From Ursus arctos (Eukaryota; Chordata; Mammalia; Carnivora; Ursidae), in the NCBI RefSeq assembly GCF_023065955.2, contig NW_026622930.1, positions 23,599,449-23,663,448 of the forward strand: DNA of 64,000 bases. The letters are read 5' to 3'. Both the position numbers and the translations under genes were made by a program. Under the pieces are notes generated by a model. It was not told the DNA's origin. It was given only the letters and a program-made list of their open reading frames with translations, and did no database searches. This document shows positions 25,160 through 38,030 of this stretch, piece by piece (the first letter of the stretch is position 1; each line of letters starts with the position of its first letter).

Positions 25160-25600
25160 TAATGCTCTTCTAGAACCTGGTCATGCCCCCATCAAGAACT
25201 AGGGTATTCCCTCACCCTTTAAACTAAGGGAGCCTCTGTGACACTTGCTCTTACCAACAGAGTAAGGAAGAAGTAGTGCTATATGCTACCAAGGCTAGGT
25301 CATACAACGGTCACATGCTTTCCGCCTTATTCTCCTCAGACACTCACTCTTGGAACCCAGCCGCCATGCTGTGAGGAAGCCCCAACAGCTGTGCAGAGGC
25401 CTACCTGGAAGGACCCAAAGCCCTGCCCCCAGCCCCAGCTGAGCTGCCAGCCAAGTGAGTGAGCCGCCTGGAAGTAGATCCTCCGGTTCCATCAGACCAC
25501 CAAGCTGGCACCGCAGGAAACACATAAGTCTACGAAGCCCTGCCCGGACCACAGATTCATGAGCAAAACACACGACCGTTGTTTTAAGCTGCTATGTTCT
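25160..25600 (+). mobile_element. MLT1-like repeat
   Basis: CAGCCGCCATGCTGTGAGGA, GTGAGTGAGCCGCCTGGAAG and CGTTGTTTTAAGCTGCTATG resemble the element at 33470-33870. Boundaries are approximate. Confidence 0.5.
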
Positions 25601-25860
25601 CTAACTCTCTTCTTGAAATTGTTTCCATGGAATGTAGCAGCACTGCTCAGTTCTGGTTCTCCTCCGACCTCTCTGGCCATGCCTTCTCTGTTCTTCCAGG
25701 AGCTTAACTTCCTGGGCCTACTCCCCCGACGACGGTAATCCTCACAGCTCTCCCCTTGTCCTCTCCTTTTCTCTTTGCTCCACCCTTCCAAGTGACCTCA
25801 ACTACTCCCCCAGATTCACCCACCTACTATGAGTCTTCTTGCTGTTAAATCCCGCATCTG

Positions 25861-26053
25861 GGGGCGCCTGAGTGGCTCAGTCAGTTAAGCATCTGCCTTC
25901 GGCTCAGGTTATGATCCTGGGGTTCCAGGATCAGGTCCCACATCGGGCTCCCTGCTCAACAGGGAGTCTGATTCTCCCTCTCCCTCTGCTCCTTCCCCTG
26001 CTCATGCTCTCTCTCTCTCTCTCTCACTCGCTCAAATAAAAAAACAAAACCTT
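25861..26053 (+). mobile_element. CanSINE (SINEC)
   Basis: Head GGGGCGCCTGAGTGGCTCAG and a body ending in CTCTCACTCGCTCAAATAAA. The flanking repeats AAATCCCGCATCTG and AATTCCCGCGTCTG are a target duplication with two mismatches, so the copy is of moderate age. Confidence 0.92.
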
Positions 26054-26769
26054 AATTCCCGCGTCTGTAGTTCCAGCCCGAATGTAGACCAGCAGAACAA
26101 TCCCAGTCCAAATCTCCTGAGGCCAGTATCTGAATTCTCATGATGGCTCCACCACCCATTCCACCCGGCTCTGAGGTCATCCTGCCCCATCGCTCTCATA
26201 AGTAACTGCACTTGCCATCTAGGCTTGGCCTATGGGCAACACTGGTGGAATACTGGGGGCGAGAAGGAGGTGGAAACCTGTTGCCTCAAACAGCATCTGC
26301 GGCTCTGCCTCCCAGGTGATGGGCCCTGAGGCTGTGATCCACCTCCCAAAGGACCAGCCCGCCCTGGGCCAGCTCTACGGGTGACCCCAGCTCCAGGGCT
26401 CCGCAGAACCACCTCTTCTCCTTGTCCCTCCACCTTGAGGGTGGCAGTGGCTTCCTGCCGTTGGTAACTGTCTCACCCTCCCATTTGGCCTCTCTGCAAT
26501 TTCATCCCCTGGGAGTCCCATTTTCTGTTTTAAATTCCCTCTGTTGGAAATACCTAGTGCAATAAAAATGTTTCTTCCCAACTGGACCCTGACTGATACA
26601 CTAGTGAAAGGCACCCAAACTTAATCATTAAGCTGGAAATCTACAATTTGTTTTATTCTCCTCCCATTCATTCATACCAGTACTTGCCTCCACCCTATGG
26701 AAAGCTGCTCACAAAGTCCTGATGATGACTCCGCCCCTCGAGCTCATCCCTCCCCTTCACTCCCACTAC

Positions 26770-27425
26770 ACTGCCCTGGGTCACATCATTATTTTTGGCT
26801 CAGACCAGTGCGGCAGCCCCTCCATTAGTCTTCCTGGCTACAGTCTTTCTGCCTTCCAATACATCCTCCAGACTGCCAACAGACTTTAGTTTCTAATGTA
26901 CATCTGATCTTGACATTCCCCTGATTTAAAATTCTTAAATGGTTCCCCACTGACTACAGGAGAGAATCAGATCTGCTCGGTTCCACAGAAGATCCATATT
27001 GGCGGTGTATACTGTTCTATGCCTTAGTCTGGAAGATGAGGCCCTCTGTGTTGCCCCTGCCTACCTTCCCAGCCCCATCTGCAACCACTCCCAGCCGTAC
27101 CACCTGAACCAGCTCAAGCTCTTCTCCAAGCCCACCCTGTTCCTCTAAGACTGAGCCGGCACACAGGCTGGGCTATCCTTCCCCTGCCCGGCTGTCTTCA
27201 CCGGCCCCTCTGTGAAGCCCCGCCCCCAACAGACCAAACATAGGGCTGAGGGCACCACGCAAACACCCCTTGGGCAGGGCTCATATCCCCACACTGTGAC
27301 TGTCTGTGTCCAGACCTGCCCTTGCACGAAACAGGGAACTCCCCCAGGGATGAAGATGGAGCTCCCTCACTCCTGTGTCCCCAGCACAAACCTATCACCT
27401 GGTGCAAAAGAGACCTTCCATTGAG
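26770..27425 (+). mobile_element. L2 remnant
   Basis: AATGGTTCCCCACTGACTAC, TGCCTTAGTCTGGAAGATGA, CCACCTGAACCAGCTCAAGC and CCCAGCACAAACCTATCACC follow L2 order in degraded form. Confidence 0.55.
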
Positions 27426-28150
27426 TGTGCGAAGCTTAGTCAGGGTGAGCTGAGGAAACAAACTATGAGTCCAGAGTGAGGAAAGAGAACAGGGGAAGGC
27501 AGCCCACAGAGAAGGGGAGGGACATGCTGGAAGGTTAAATGCCTGCCCTCCTGGGCCGGGTGCTGGCCACCGCCCAGCCAGTGCCCAGCTCACACTCCCT
27601 TGCTCTGGGGACAGAGCTAGAAAAGTCCAGAGACACAGTCTCCATCTGGGCTTTTCCTAGGAAAGCTTTTACGTAGACAAGCTTGTTCACTCAAAACACA
27701 GACAATAAGCAAACACGGAATCTGCCTAAATATTTCTATGTGATCTTCCTGTCATTTTTACATCCCTTGGTTGACCACATGCTTCCTTTTTGTTATGATT
27801 TAACAAATTAAGATGTAACTTTTCTACCCCCAAGGAAATCACTTTTGGTTCATCTCCTTTCTTCAACATCCACCCGAGGTCTCCTTGTCCCCAGCAGCTG
27901 TTCACTGTGTTCTAAGACCATCCCCAGACAGTTCCTAGGAACAAATCAAGACGAACTGACCAACCCAGCCATGGGTCCCCCAGTCACGGCATTGTCATGA
28001 CGCCTCTTTTGTCATGGTCTCAAGCTTTCCTCTCCCACCCTGCTATTCAAAGGGTCACACTCCACCCAGCTGCCTTGAACCAGTGTCACTGGAGCCAGCC
28101 AGTTTCCAGAGAAATATAAAATGAGGACGAAGGAAGGGGCAGACTCTCAC

Positions 28151-28309
28151 CTCCATCAGGAGAATGTCCTTCGAGCTCTGAGCCTGTACCTTTGGATGCT
28201 GGACCTTCACGGCCACTGTCCGCCCATCACGCAGCACCGCCTTGTGGACCTGGGCCAGGGAGGCAGCCCCCAGAGGGGTGTCATCAAAGCTCACGAACAA
28301 ATCATGAAT
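28151..28309 (-). CDS. ADCK1: ADCK1 coding exon with A-rich loop and ATP-site lysine (53 codons)
   Basis: The exon is 159 bp, phase 0-0, from IHDLFVSFDD to KDILLME. It encodes the N-lobe. PLGAASLAQVH (exon residues 12-22) is the alanine-rich loop that replaces the glycine-rich P-loop in UbiB proteins, and VAVKVQHP (K35) carries the lysine equivalent to the VAIK lysine of kinases. Both are intact, as expected for a nucleotide-binding protein. The acceptor in transcript sense is a good pyrimidine tract ending TTCTTGACAG before ATTCAT; the donor is GAG|GTGAGA, near consensus. The exon follows the KxGQ exon across a 26.9-kb intron and precedes the 17 kb exon across 11.0 kb. Skipping would be in frame but would delete the nucleotide-binding N-lobe strands. 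Confidence 0.97.
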
Positions 28310-30011
28310 CTGTCAAGAATGGAGAGAGGACAGAGCAGTTAAGACGACTCAGTTCAGTGAGAGGGGATGGGCCAGGCCAGGGCTGCCTGATGTCCCCGAT
28401 AGATTTTTTTGCTCTACCAGTTGTATGCCAACCCAATGCCTTGCTGGGGCTCTTTGCTGCTGTGGAGATTCACAGCAGGCATGTGGAGGGAGTGAGAGAG
28501 AAAACATACGTGGAGGGTGTGTCCTCATATGCATGCATGGGCGCCCTGAGCACCTCCATTCAAGGCCAAAGAAGTGCTGTCTAGCATGTTCAGAACTGAG
28601 GCCCATCTGCTCATTTAATTATGCACCATTGCACCCCTGGGGCTGTTACATATGCACCCGAAATCAAGAGTTAACAGAACGTGGGCCCCAGGCAGCCCAA
28701 TACAGGCATCAGATATTCCAACTCACCAACACGGGAGAGCTCAAGGGAGCCCAGTTTGGAGGCTCCAAACCCAGTAGCCACCTCTTGTTCCTGTCTGAAC
28801 AGCAGGCTCAACACAGGTCCCCAAGCCCACCCTCGGCCTGGCCACCTGGCAGAGACCCCAGGCTGCACAGCCCAGCCTTGCTTTTGATCCCTGCCTGCAA
28901 TGCCACCCAAAGGCGGCCTTGGGCAGATCCCTTGCCTTTCTCTACGAAATGGAATGTGTGCTCCTTACTCTCTGTCTTCTCTTCCCTTCTTCCTTTCCTC
29001 CTCCCCTCTTAGAAATGCCATACCAAATTTTCCTGAAGGAAAAAAGTCTTTCTGACTTGAGCGGTCACACCTACATGGTCCAGATATGAATATCCTACCA
29101 GATGGGAAGGAGACCCCCAAAAGCCTTTGCAAAAATGTCCAAGGCTAAAATTCTCACCCCCTCCATTGCTTGAAGTCCCTGTATAGGTTCCCAGTCCTAG
29201 AAGGTCTAGACATTCACACACACACACACACGTAAATGTGTACACGCAGGATTAGTCCCATGGCCCTCCTACTCACGTCCCCCAGGCTCTCGTGCTGAGG
29301 CCCATTCAGTCCATGCCCCTGCTTCCCCCGGCACCCCCCTTCTGGAGCAGGCACTCTCTCTTGCCCCTCAGCCCTCTCCTCTCTTTGGACTTCAGCAGTC
29401 AGACGACCCTCGGCCACCATCCCATCCTTCTGCTTGCTGGGCTGCACCGGCACCTTGCTAATCTCCCTCATAAATCACTCCCTCCAGCCCTGTCATCATT
29501 TTTGTAGCTTTCACTAAACTCCATCCCATTTATCAACATCCTTTGGAGGCCAAAGGTCCAGGCAACATGGGAGGGGCCCACACTTCTCTGTCATGGGAGA
29601 TGGGTATGGCTTGGCTTTCCTGTCCCCCTTCTTCTTCACTGGGTTTTTATTTGTGCCCCTCCCCGTGCCTCCTTGGCCCCCTCCTTCCCCAACCACATAC
29701 TTGTCTTTTTCCCTCCCTCCTGAGTTCGAGGTTCCCCAAGGACCAGATTCTCCCTATGTCAATCACCCTGGGTCTCTCCACATAAAAACCCTTTATCCTG
29801 GACTTGGGCTTGGCTTGGGAGAACGAAAGAACCACCATCTCTGCAGACCCCATTAGAACATCAGCTTCAAGCAGGCAGGGATTTTTGTGCTTAGAATAGC
29901 ACCGGAACTAGTTGGTGGCAAACACATATTTGTTGAGAGACTGAGTCCACTATTCTCTCCCTTGGAAAGGAATCAAATCAATCCTTTCTTCCTTTTCAAA
30001 TGGCTAGACCT

Positions 30012-30213
30012 GGGCACCTGGGTGGCTCAGTTGGCTAAGCATCTACCTTCGGCTCAGGTCATGATCCCAGGGTCCTGGAATCGAGTCCCATATTGGGCTC
30101 CCTCTTCAGTGGGGAGTCTGCTTCTCCCTCTCCCTCTGCCCTTCCACCCTGCTCCTGATTACTCTCTCTCTCTCTTTTACTCTCTCAAATAAATAAATAA
30201 AATCTTTAAAAAA
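30012..30213 (+). mobile_element. CanSINE (SINEC)
   Basis: Head GGGCACCTGGGTGGCTCAG, tail AAATAAATAAATAAAATC plus A run. Target duplication AAATGGCTAGACCT / AAATGGCTGGACCT at 29998-30011 and 30214-30227, one mismatch. Confidence 0.93.
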
Positions 30214-30227
30214 AAATGGCTGGACCT

Positions 30228-30706
30228 TCCTGCTCCCACACCCCTACTAGTCCAAAGGCCTCCTATGTAAAAGCACATGTCCTGTGTGGGATTTACTCAG
30301 GGGGACTCCACCTGCTACACCAGCATGGGTGTGAGGCCCCAACCTGGCCAATCAGAACCCTGAATGCCCTGGGTCACGCTGACTGGTTCAGAGATGGACA
30401 CATAACCTAACTGCTCCAATCAGACTCAACTGTTTCACTTTTGTTTGAACTGTAGGAGAAGAGATTCTTTCTCTCTGCTGAACTTGAACGTAAAAATTGA
30501 ACTTGAAGCCTGGAGCTACCAAGGGTCCCAGAGTAGCAACAAAGAGGAAAGCAGAGTCAAGAGATAGAGAAAGTGAATCCTGGTCACCCTGGTTGGGTGC
30601 CTTGATCTAGCCATGCCTGAATACCCACTCTATAATTCCTTTTTTTGCTTAAGTCAGTTTGAGTTGTTTTCTGTTACACAGGACTGAAGGGGCTCTGACT
30701 GATAGT
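30228..30706 (+). mobile_element. Old LTR-type interspersed repeat
   Basis: GGAGCTACCAAGGGTCCCAG, TTGCTTAAGTCAGTTTGAGT and TCTGTTACACAGGACTGAAG with a CTGACTGATAG end resemble the 3' part of old MLT1-type LTRs. The family assignment is weak. Confidence 0.4.
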
Positions 30707-31599
30707 TCTCGGGCCCCATCTGGGTTAGATGAAAGAAACATGGGCATGGTGCCCGACACCCCCAAGAGGCTCATTAAGTGTGGGTTCCTCTCCCTCCCCT
30801 ACTCCCTCCCCTTGGTGCCCTCTTGTTGGGACAGGGATCCAGGAACAGAAGGGAGGTAGAGCTTCAGCAACATCCCCAGCCATTACATAATGAAATGAAC
30901 AACTGCCTTTAGAAACCCTCTGCTTATTCCTGAAGGAGCACCAAGGAGAATGCTTTGTGGAGCAGATCTGTGAACTCAGACCCTCACCTCCCAGGCAGCT
31001 GGAAGGGCCCCATCTGCCCACTGCAAAGGGACTTGCATCTGACCCCACTCCTCACCCCAAGCCTTCATCTGGCTCCCTGGGAACATTGGCTTGTTCCCTG
31101 AGAAGGACAGCCAGGCTTCAAACGAGTGTCATTGCAGGGACGTTGCAGAGTCATTGCCACTGAAGAGTGACATGGCATCACTGGGGCTGCCAGGAGCACT
31201 CCGGGGAGAGGTGAAGGAAGGAAAGGGCTGAGGCAAGCATCTCCCAATCTCCCGGGTAAGAGGAAGCCTGGTCCACCATATCCCCAGGGCCTGCGAAGGG
31301 GGCCTCCCACCATTTCCTGTCCCCACCAGTGAAGGCAGGGTGTCTAGAACTCAGGATACCACCCAAGCCCAGGTGCCAACTCAGCACCCTGAACTAGGCC
31401 CAGCTGTGAGGACATGCCCTGATCCCCAGCTTGACCAGTGGAAGCAAAGAGAGGCATGGGAAATGCACCACTCACTCCGCACAGGGAACCTGTTGGGCAG
31501 ATCCCCACCCCACCCCTGCCCGCCCACAACCTCCCCAGGGCCCTGCAGCCATCCTTTCCCCTCTATCAGGAAGCAAGTCACACACCCACACCCTCCTGT

Positions 31600-31629
31600 G
31601 CTTACACACACACATACACACACACACAA
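31600..31629. repeat. (AC)n microsatellite, short and interrupted
   Basis: CACACACACATACACACACA; it borders an AT-rich non-repeat patch to the right. Confidence 0.9.
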
Positions 31630-31639
31630 TAATTGATTG

Positions 31640-32110
31640 CTAGTGAATGTTCCTAGCTGGCTTATAAAAAAGGTAATTAAAGATTGGTGCTGCAGCCTGT
31701 AATTAAATATGAATAAAGTATCTCTAAATGGAACCTTGATTCAAAGTGCTCAGTGGAAGTACTTTACGCTGATAGATAGTAAGGAAAAATAGACCCTGTC
31801 CCAAAAGCAGAATTATACCCCCTGTGCAGCCGACACCAACGCCACCCCTCCCATCAGGCCCCGGCCCACAGCCCTCTGAGCAGAAAGCCATTAGCAGGAA
31901 CCAACTGCAGCATGGGCAGCAATTAGACTCAAGCAGGGCCCTAAGCTGCCTCCAGTCGCTCGCAGAAACCTGTCTCCCCTTCTTAGCCTGTCTCTCCCCT
32001 GTTCCTCTTTCTTTCCTCTGGGTCTGGCGGCAAAATCAATTAAGTAAAACAACTGCATTTTAAAATGACTAGTTATGTGCTTTTTAATTACTGTCGGCCC
32101 ATGATTCAAA
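31640..32110. promoter_or_regulatory. AT-rich non-repeat patch with TAATTA cores
   Basis: TAATTA occurs at 31674-31679, 31700-31705 and 32085-32090, with nearby AATAATTGATTG and AATCAATTAAG. No repeat family was recognised. Possible enhancer, not demonstrated. Confidence 0.3.
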
Positions 32111-32189
32111 CATATCGATGTCCATGTCTAGAAAAGGAAAAATAATCAGGAAAAAAGTTTCTCTAGCTTTGTATGATCTGTTTTTTTAG

Positions 32190-32218
32190 GGTGTGTGTGT
32201 GTGCGTGTGTGTGTGTGT
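32190..32218. repeat. (GT)n microsatellite, interrupted
   Basis: GTGTGTGTGTGTGCGTGTGT, with one GC interruption. In transcript sense it is a CA repeat. Confidence 0.93.
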
Positions 32219-33469
32219 AAAAGCAAGAGGCAGTGTTTGCTTTTTTATGAGCAGAAAACATCAGAAGGGCAAGAAGAAATGTGTCACCCCCCACGGCTCA
32301 GGTTATGACTTCAACAAGCTGGCATCAGCTGGGGTCCAGGAAACCGAGACCACGTGACTTTATACCCAGGTACAAGGCAGAGAGTGAGAAGCTCCAGAAA
32401 GTTAGGTCTATCGATTCCCACAAAGCCTGTTTTCTGGGCAATGTTTCCAAAATGCCATACTGGGCAGCCAAGCACTGACAAGGGTCCTCATTTCACCCAA
32501 AATAAGGTAACAGGAAGTCAGGATCTTCTGTAAAAGCCATAATATGACTCCTGGGAGGAGTTTCACTTAAGTCTCTCCATCCGCCAGCCAGCCTCAGGCT
32601 CCTCACCAGCCCCAGGAAGGGCGATGTCCTGGATTTTCCAAGATGGCCCAATTTCAAATACTCCATCCTGCTGTCCCCAGAGTCATGAACATCAGACCTC
32701 TTCTGGATTTACTACCTCAAATATCATTGACATAAGATAACGCCAACTAATCTAACAAACCCAGAACTGGCTGGCTCCAGATGAAGAGGCAGGAGCTTGC
32801 CTCAAAGCAGGCAAGTCCAGGCCTAGCTGCCAAGGCCAAGCAGTTCCCACTTAGGAGCTGGGAAGACAGCCCAGGGCACCTGGGGAAGGTTACCATGGCA
32901 TCAGCAGCAAACAACATCTGGCTCTCGAGGTCTATAGATGCCCCTCTATCCCCTGCCTGGCTGGGTGCCAGAAGCCATCCACGACAATCTGATGCGGAGA
33001 GGGACAAGTCCCCGTACTAATGGAGTAGCTGGAGTGAACCTACCCCACCCCCCCGGCCCCACCCCCAGCCTGAAGCTGACAAGACATCTCCAGCTACCTA
33101 GGACTCTGCAAAGCCCAGACTACCTGCCTCGAGCAGAAAACCCCCCATCACTTCCCATGTGCCTCTGCTGGAAACCTACTCCTTCCTCTCGGCATCGTTT
33201 CCCAGGGACCTGCCCCAGGCACCCCTCCAGCTCATCATCACCCTGCCAGCTGCTATCCAACTCTGCTGCAATTCCTACTTCTCCTGCTTAAACATGCCTG
33301 GTTTGTATCCCACCTGTTTAGGGTCATTCCCGCCCCTGCTAAGTAACACCTGACACAGACAGTAGGTAGGTGACACGTGCCCTCTCACCCCCGCCCTGCA
33401 GTGGCTTTAAACTAGGTCCACAGGTACTTAAATACTCCTCCCTTTGAGAGGTACAGCCTACTGCCCGCC

Positions 33470-33870
33470 TCTGAGTGTGAGCTAGATTAATGACCCGCAG
33501 CATACGCAGGAAGTCAGTGCAGCCCTCCTGAGACATCACCATGACACCCTCCTGCCCTCTCCTGGATAGTGTGCTCCCGGAGCAGTGAGCTGCCATGTCA
33601 CAAGGACACTCAAGCAGCCCGTGGAGAGGTCCGAGGATAAGGAACCAAGGCCTCCTGCCCACAGTGAACCATACTGGAAGCAGATTCTCCTTCCCCACTC
33701 AGGCCTTCAGATGACTGCAGCCCCCTGCCAACACTCTGACCATCCCCTCACAGAGACTGAGCCAGAACCATCCAGTAAGGCACTCCCGAATTCCTGGCCC
33801 ACAGAAACTGTACCCTATCAAATGTTTGTCTGGGGGTAATTTGCTGTGCAGGAACAGCTAACTAATACAC
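33470..33870 (+). mobile_element. MLT1-like LTR
   Basis: GACACTCAAGCAGCCCGTGG, CAGGCCTTCAGATGACTGCA, TGAGCCAGAACCATCCAGTA and CACAGAAACTGTACCCTATC, ending GGGGGTAATTTGCTGTGCAG and CTAACTAATACA, follow an MLT1 subfamily order. Confidence 0.65.
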
Positions 33871-34904
33871 CCCAAGCACACCCATGCCAGGCATCACTAA
33901 TCAATCACAGCATTCATTTCTGCTGCAGGCCCCAGTGATGCCTCAGAATCTCTCTCCACACGGTGCTCCAGGCTGCCACTACCAGCTGACCAGAGTCAAT
34001 CTAGGAAATGAAACCAAGCTGCCATGCCTTAGCTCGAGTCAATCAGCAAATACTCACCTGCAGGCCTGCCACATGACAGGAACCATGCTAGGTACACGGG
34101 CCAACAGAACAGACACCATCTCTGGCCATGAGGAGACCTCAGTCGGCAAAATAAGGCAACAGCCTCTGGAAAACATACCTGCATTTTTAACAGGGCCTGC
34201 TGGAGACAGTGCCCCCTGCCCAGTGCCCATTCCCCCAACCCCGACAGGACCTTCTGGTCAGGTCAGAAGAGGGGACCTCCAATAACACGATGTAGACCCC
34301 GGGGGGTCGGTGGGGAGGGCAAGGCATCCAAGCGTCTCTTCGTCCCCACTCAATAGCTGCCCTGCCTCAAGGTGGGAACACCCCCACCTCCAGCCTCCCA
34401 CACAGAGCAATTTATTATAATACAAATAATAACAAGCATAACAGCTCGAGGACACACAGTCCCCGTCTTCCACAGAATCTGCGTTCTCTCGGGGGTTCTG
34501 GAAGATCCAACTATCGGTTCTGCAGAGGCATTAGCTATTGCTACGGCCTAGCTGGGAAGAAAGAACGAAGGGCAGTGGCAGAACCTGAGGCCTTTCTTGA
34601 CAAGGGTCAGCCACAGAAATTATAAAATAGTGTTGCTGCCTAAATTTGCACACAGAGGCTGGCACAAGGCTCCACTCTTACCAATTTGCTAAGAGCCTCC
34701 AGGTATAAGATAATCATCCATCTGGCTCTGCCAAGGGCATCATGGTTCAGACAGAGCTTCCTTCCTCCCACAGGACAGTGGCCAGCAGCTGACAGAGAAG
34801 CGAGAAGCCAGGAGCAGTCACACCCCAAGGCCACGGGCGTGTTCCCTGGGAATGCCCACCAGCTGGCCAGGACGGCAGGACCTGAGGGACAGTAGGGCGC
34901 AATA

Positions 34905-35115
34905 ACTCCAATGCAAGGTCTGGGTCAAACTGCCCAGGCTCAAATTCTGGCACCAAGCTACACCGACTTGGTCAGTTACATGACCCATCTGTGCCTCAGC
35001 TTCCTCATCTGTAAAATGGGAATTTCAACACCTACCTCATAGAGTCACTGTATGAAACAACACACATAAAGGGTCTAGAATATAGCCTATGGAAGAGCCC
35101 CAATAATTATAGCAG
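34905..35115 (+). repeat. MIR SINE remnant
   Basis: CTCAAATTCTGGCACCAAGC, GTGCCTCAGCTTCCTCATCT and GTAAAATGGGAATTTCAACA match MIR closely. Confidence 0.8.
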
Positions 35116-35239
35116 GACTACTGGTTGCCCCATCTAATGCCTCCACGAAGGGGACAGAGTGGCAAAACGAAGAGAGCACCGGACAAAGAGTCAGCAGTAG
35201 TCAGTAGGCTCTCAGGTCTGTTCTGTCAGTGAGGAAAAG

Positions 35240-35640
35240 CCACCATATTCCTTTCTCCTCCAATCTATCCTCCACATGCAGCTAGAGTCTTCCAAACATA
35301 AGTTGATCATGTCACTTCTCTCTGTTTAAACCACTTCACCAGCTTCCCAGAGCCAGACTCCTTAACACAAGCCACAGAGTCTAGTCCTGCCCCATCCCCT
35401 CCTTTAAATCACAGCGCAGCTGTCACCTCCTCAGAGAAGCCTCCCTGTGTATGTCCTCAGAATTCAGGTGCCCTTCTGGAGAGCAATGAACACAGCTGCA
35501 CTCTGCCTTGACTTCTATTTGCTGAATCTCCCTCTTCCCCTCCAAATGATAGACTCCTTCCATTTTTTGCTCAAAATGTATCCAAGGCACCTGATGCATA
35601 ATTGGTGTTCAATCAATGTTTCTTAATGAATGAATGAGGT
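35240..35640 (+). mobile_element. L2 LINE remnant
   Basis: GATCATGTCACTTCTCTCTG, CAGCTGTCACCTCCTCAGAG, AAGCCTCCCTGTGTATG and ATTGGTGTTCAATCAATG, TTTCTTAATGAATGAATG follow the L2 3' region closely. Confidence 0.75.
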
Positions 35641-36559
35641 TCAATTTTCCCCATCCTCTTTCTGGTGAGGGAACTCTGGGCCTTCCAGATGATCTGGGGT
35701 AGCTAACACACCTCCCGAGGTGGCTACTGTTCCTTCGAGGGAGCTGAGGGAGCCTCACGGGTGCAGGGCACTTCGAGAGCTGCTGGTGGAAGGACTCTAT
35801 GGAAATGTTGTGATAATAATGATTAATAAAAAGCAGATAAACACCCAGCGTGGTTGGCCAGCCTGGGAAGCCATCCATTAGATCTGTCATTCATTAGAGG
35901 TGGGGGCAGGGGCAGTCCAATCAGATCGCCTCAGCTTAAGCAAACCTTCTGTAAATTGTAGGCTGCAGGCACTGACATTTGATAAATTATTCTTCATAAT
36001 CCACCGTTGGTTGTCATAAATCTAATCTTTCAACGCTCCCCATCTTAATAACTTGTACAGCCTCAGGGTGACGTGTCTCTGTCTCTGCCTGTGACAGAGA
36101 TCTCTGGGATAGAAGAAACTGTGCAGAATGAGGAGCAGTATGTAGCCAGGACCCCCCACAAGCCAGGGCCCAGCCCAGGTAGGGATTGGTGGGGTGATCA
36201 CAGTGTAGAAGCAGTGAGCCATCCTTGGAGTCACGGGGTGTCCGGAAGCCAAGTGCTTACACCCCATCACATGAGTGAGAGGCCCAAGAATCAGGCGGAC
36301 AGCTCTACCCCTTCTATGGCAACCTACCCACGTGAGGACGTAGTACCTCTTCTTTAAACTTGAGCTTGGTTTGGTATAAGGGATGTCAGGACATTTTTGC
36401 TCGACAGGGACTAAATGCTCAACCCAAGGGTACTCTCTTAAACCTGCATAATGTTTGTTGCCCCCAAAGTGGTCTTATGTGCTCTCTACCTTCTCTTGAG
36501 ATTACACAGAGGAGATATAATTGCCCCCACTTTATAGAGAGGAACATATTCGCTAAAGT

Positions 36560-36900
36560 TCATTCATTTATTCATCCATCAGATGCTTAAGTGACTAATA
36601 AAAGCAGGGCACTGTGCTAGTCACCAGGGACTCAACGGGGACTGGGTCTGAATCAGGAACAGCCCCCACCCTCTGGAGTCACTACTGGAACTTGAAGTCC
36701 AGTGGCCAGGCAGGAATTAATCAAGTAATCAAGGGTAAAGGTAAATGGCCAATTCTGATAAGTGATATGAAGGGAGGGGTAGCTGATACCATAAGAGCTT
36801 GTGTTCAGACAGGCTGGTCTGGGAGTGCTTCTTGGGGGAGGTAACAGAGAACTGAGACCTGAAGAATGAGGAGCCAGTTAACTAGACAAAGGAAGGAAGG
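36560..36900 (-). mobile_element. L2 remnant, reverse orientation
   Basis: CAGGGCACTGTGCTAGTCAC, TGATAAGTGATATGAAGGGA and AGACCTGAAGAATGAGGAGC read as the reverse of the L2 3' region. Confidence 0.6.
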
Positions 36901-37539
36901 AGGAGCCATCAAGGCAGAGGGAAGGGCTTGTGGGAACCGTACATAAGGAGAATAAGACATGAGAGCCAGAAAGAAGATGGCCAACAATTCCCAACCCGGA
37001 ATCCAGGCTGATGTGGGCCCCCCAGGTCTCCCCCTGGGGGAGGAGTCCTCATCCACAGCTCATGCCCGTGGTGGGGGAAAAGCCCGGCCACAGTGTCGCA
37101 CATGCATTTCGGGCAAGGCCTGGGACTTCTGAACCTTGATGGGCTCACCCTCATAAAACTGTAAAACTCCAAAGGCCTCTTTCCAACAACCTTCAGATGG
37201 TCCTACACCCAAAAATAAAGGAAAAGAGAAAATAAGGCACAGGCGTCCTTGCTCACAGTGGCACCATTTCCTGTCAGGACAGACCTCCCCAGCTTTTGGG
37301 AAGTGGCAAAATGCCCCATGGCAAATGAGCCTAAGCTATGTTCCTATGCCTCAGAGCCCCAGATAACAGAGCTCAGGTACCAAACACCTGAGTAAGAAGT
37401 TTTCCAGATTCACTCTGCATGTGACAGTGGCAATACCCAGGGATTTTTAATACCCAGCCTTCAGGATTTACTGGGAAGAGAAAGCCCACATTTGGGGGAC
37501 ATTACATGCATGCCTGGCTGACCCTGGTGAAATGAAGGG

Positions 37540-37705
37540 ATGGTAAAGAACATCGGCTCTGGTGTCAGCAGCCCTACCTGCCAACATCTAGCTGTGTGGC
37601 CTTCGGCAAAGTGCTTAGGTCCATGAACATTCTGCATCATTCTGGGAGTGATGATAACAACACTCATTTTGCAAGGGTGTTCTAAGTGTTAAAGGATATT
37701 ACACA
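37540..37705 (+). repeat. MIR SINE remnant
   Basis: ACATCGGCTCTGGTGTCAGC, CTAGCTGTGTGGCCTTCGGC and AAGGGTGTTCTAAGTGTTAA match MIR from head to tail, with part of the core lost. Confidence 0.65.
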
Positions 37706-37835
37706 CCTAGAGCAGGGGGCACAAGCGATGGCCCTTGGGCCAAATGCAGGCCCATGCCTGTTTCTGTACCGCCCACCAGCTAAGAATGCTTTTTTTTTTT
37801 TTTTTAATTTTTAAATGTTTGAAAAAACCAAAAGA

Positions 37836-38030
37836 GGGCACCTGGGTGACTCAGTTGGTTAAGCATCTGCCTTTAGCTCAGGTCATGATCTCAGGGTCCT
37901 GAGATCGAGCCCCACATCGGGCTCCCTGATCAGTGGGGAGTCTGCTTCTCCCTCTCCCTCTGCCCCTCCCCACCCCTCACTCCCTCTTTCTCTCTCTCTG
38001 TCTCAAATAAATAAATAAAATCTTTTTTTA
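37836..38030 (+). mobile_element. CanSINE inside a hAT-like transposon
   Basis: Head GGGCACCTGGGTGACTCAG, a typical body, and a CTCAAATAAATAAATAAAAT tail. The 14-bp repeat AAAAAACCAAAAGA flanks it at 37822-37835 and 38031-38044. Confidence 0.93.

Larger units (their letters stand above)
17156..28150 (-). other. ADCK1 intron between A-rich-loop and ExD exons (10,995 bp)
   Basis: It contains a MIR (17395-17570), a nested CanSINE pair (18325-18727), an MLT1-like LTR carrying the only sense-oriented CanSINE (18792-19382), an AT-rich unique region (20200-22200), MLT1-like repeats (22900-23446, 25160-25600), a CanSINE (25861-26053) and L2-derived sequence (26770-27425). No exon-like signal was found. 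Confidence 0.85.
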
